A stretch of 13,874 nt of DNA from assembly GCA_041572275.1 (NCBI GenBank), contig JBFFSQ010000066.1, positions 1 through 13,874 on the forward strand. The letters are read 5' to 3'. Below the pieces are notes generated by a model that worked only from the letters and a program-made list of their open reading frames with translations, was not told the DNA's origin and made no database searches. A program made the position numbers and the translations under genes. The DNA comes from JBFFSQ01 sp041572275. GTDB taxonomy: Bacteria > Pseudomonadota > Gammaproteobacteria > SZUA-229. Position 1 is the first letter of the stretch. Every line of letters begins with the position of its first letter. Below, piece after piece: positions 12,540 to 13,874 of the stretch.

Positions 12540-13874
12540 CTAGATGCTTTTGGCTTGTTCAACGGCGTTACCGATGTAATTCATCGGCGTCATCGCCAGC
12601 AGTAAATCCCTGGCTTCTGGTGGAATATCCAGTTTGGCAACAAAGGCCTGCATGGCCGCCTGATCCACGGATTTTCCACGGGTTAGTTCTTTGAGTTTTT
12701 CATAGGGCTGTTCAATGCCATAGCGACGCATGACAGTCTGAATGGGTTCAGCCAGGACTTCCCAGTTGTTATCGAGATCATTTTCCAGAGCCACTGGATT
12801 AATATCCAGTTTACCCAGGCCACGCAGGGCTGATTGATAGGCTATGCTGGAATGAGCAAAACCGACACCCAGGGTACGCAGCACGGTTGAGTCTGTTAAA
12901 TCACGTTGCCAGCGAGAGATGGGTAACTTGGTGGTCAAATGACCAAACAGCGCGTTAGCGATGCCCAGGTTACCCTCGGCGTTTTCAAAATCAATGGGGT
13001 TAACCTTGTGCGGCATAGTGGAGGAACCGATTTCGCCTGCGACGGTTTTCTGTTTGAAATAGCCGAGTGAAATGTATCCCCATATATCACGGCTAATATC
13101 GATGAGGATGGTATTAAAACGTGAAATTGCATCAAACAGTTCCGCCATGTAGTCATGGGGTTCGATCTGAATAGTATAGGGGTTGTAGGTAATGCCCAAT
13201 GACTCAATGAAGTTCTGGGCGAAGGCCTGCCAGTCGATATCCGGGTAAGCAGATAAATGCGCATTATAGTTACCGACAGCACCGTTGATTTTACCCATCA
13301 GTTTTACTGCGGCGACCTGTTCGCGCTGGCGCTGCAGGCGGTAAACCACATTGGCCAGCTCTTTACCCATGGTAGTAGGTGAAGCAGGCTGACCATGGGT
13401 GCGGCTTAACATGGGCTGTTCGGCATGTTCATGTGCCAGTTTACGCATGCTGTCGATGATCTGATCCATTTGTGTCAGAAGCACCTGGTTGCGGCCTTCG
13501 GTGATCATGAGGGCATGTGACAGGTTGTTGATGTCCTCTGAGGTGCAGGCAAAATGGATGAATTCGGAGATCGCTTCTAGCTCATCATTACCGGCTATCT
13601 TTTCCTTCAGGAAATACTCGACTGCTTTTACATCGTGATTGGTGGTACGCTCGATGTTTTTGACACGTTGGGCATCTTCTACACTGAAATTGTCGACAAT
13701 GTCGTTGAGGATGTTGTCGGCATGTTCACTCAAGGTCGGCACTTCGGTAATGGCATCGAAACTGGCAAGAGCCTGAAGCCAGCGGACTTCAACCTTTATA
13801 CGGTGGCGAATCAGGCCATATTCACTAAAAATGGCCTGGTAATCGGTGGTTTTGCTGCCGTAACGGCCGTCAAC
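12540..13874 (-). CDS. purB: Adenylosuccinate lyase, 5' partial
   Basis: Cytoplasmic enzyme of the fumarase/aspartase superfamily that acts twice in purine synthesis, releasing fumarate from SAICAR and from adenylosuccinate. The frame is open to the right edge, where the first codons read VDGRYG. By comparison with E. coli PurB (456 residues) only about 11 N-terminal residues are missing from the 444 seen. The GTG at 13742 is an internal valine, not the start. Visible landmarks, counted from the edge: catalytic-acid H160 in SRTHGQPA, and the superfamily signature GSSTMPHKVNP near 283-293 with catalytic Ser284. ERTTNHDVKAVEYFLKEK and TSEDINNLSHALM are near-identical to the E. coli enzyme as I recall it. 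The gene leads the minus-strand run into roxA. Right of the window I would expect hflD and mnmA, as in other gammaproteobacteria. Confidence 0.97.
   Translation of the reverse strand, partial: VDGRYGSKTTDYQAIFSEYGLIRHRIKVEVRWLQALASFDAITEVPTLSEHADNILNDIVDNFSVEDAQRVKNIERTTNHDVKAVEYFLKEKIAGNDELEAISEFIHFACTSEDINNLSHALMITEGRNQVLLTQMDQIIDSMRKLAHEHAEQPMLSRTHGQPASPTTMGKELANVVYRLQRQREQVAAVKLMGKINGAVGNYNAHLSAYPDIDWQAFAQNFIESLGITYNPYTIQIEPHDYMAELFDAISRFNTILIDISRDIWGYISLGYFKQKTVAGEIGSSTMPHKVNPIDFENAEGNLGIANALFGHLTTKLPISRWQRDLTDSTVLRTLGVGFAHSSIAYQSALRGLGKLDINPVALENDLDNNWEVLAEPIQTVMRRYGIEQPYEKLKELTRGKSVDQAAMQAFVAKLDIPPEARDLLLAMTPMNYIGNAVEQAKSI

Noticed and set aside
13742..13742. GTG as the purB start
   Set aside because: The frame continues upstream to the edge with residues collinear with the E. 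coli PurB N-terminus (VDGRYG, FSEYGL, VEVRWLQ), so this is an internal valine.

Overview
The window looks like chromosome from a gammaproteobacterium of moderate GC content (an estimate by eye, not a count). The closest recognisable relatives are the purB product, which is collinear with Escherichia coli PurB and has the ribosomal-oxygenase gene next to it, and the c-di-GMP protein, which has the EVLxRM-type EAL signature common in Gammaproteobacteria. I cannot name the genus. The genes form two convergent blocks: plus strand from the left edge to 5101, and minus strand from the right edge down to 5147. Only 45 bases separate them.

Plus strand. A GGDEF-EAL protein, cut by the left edge, has every catalytic residue I can check for both making and degrading c-di-GMP. 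After a 148-base gap with a good extended -10 promoter come UDP-glucose 6-dehydrogenase (ugd) and a UDP-glucuronate 4-epimerase-type enzyme, 4 bases apart. Together they would convert UDP-glucose to UDP-glucuronate and then UDP-galacturonate for surface polysaccharide. A hairpin terminator follows. The next gene encodes an exported mosaic protein: a DUF4124 N-terminus, an uncharacterised middle, and a C-terminus that reads like the globular head of a type IV pilin but lacks the pilin helix.

Minus strand, in transcription order. purB (its first ~11 codons lie off the right edge), the ribosomal oxygenase gene roxA, a GNAT acetyltransferase and a DUF7931-type protein form a compact run; the last three overlap. 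The next ~350 bases are non-coding and hold an inverted-repeat element with a short tandem repeat. A DUF389/TIGR00341 membrane protein stands alone after it. Beyond a ~385-base regulatory gap is a tight three-gene operon: DUF211 protein, VIT1/CCC1-like membrane protein, and a P2A-type (SERCA/PMCA-like) cation ATPase whose ATG begins one base after the stop codon of the gene before it.

The most interesting parts are this DUF211-VIT-ATPase operon, which I read as a cation-handling module and which has a 9-of-10 match to an FNR/Anr box upstream, and the DUF4124/pilin-head mosaic protein. Their functions are inferred, not shown.
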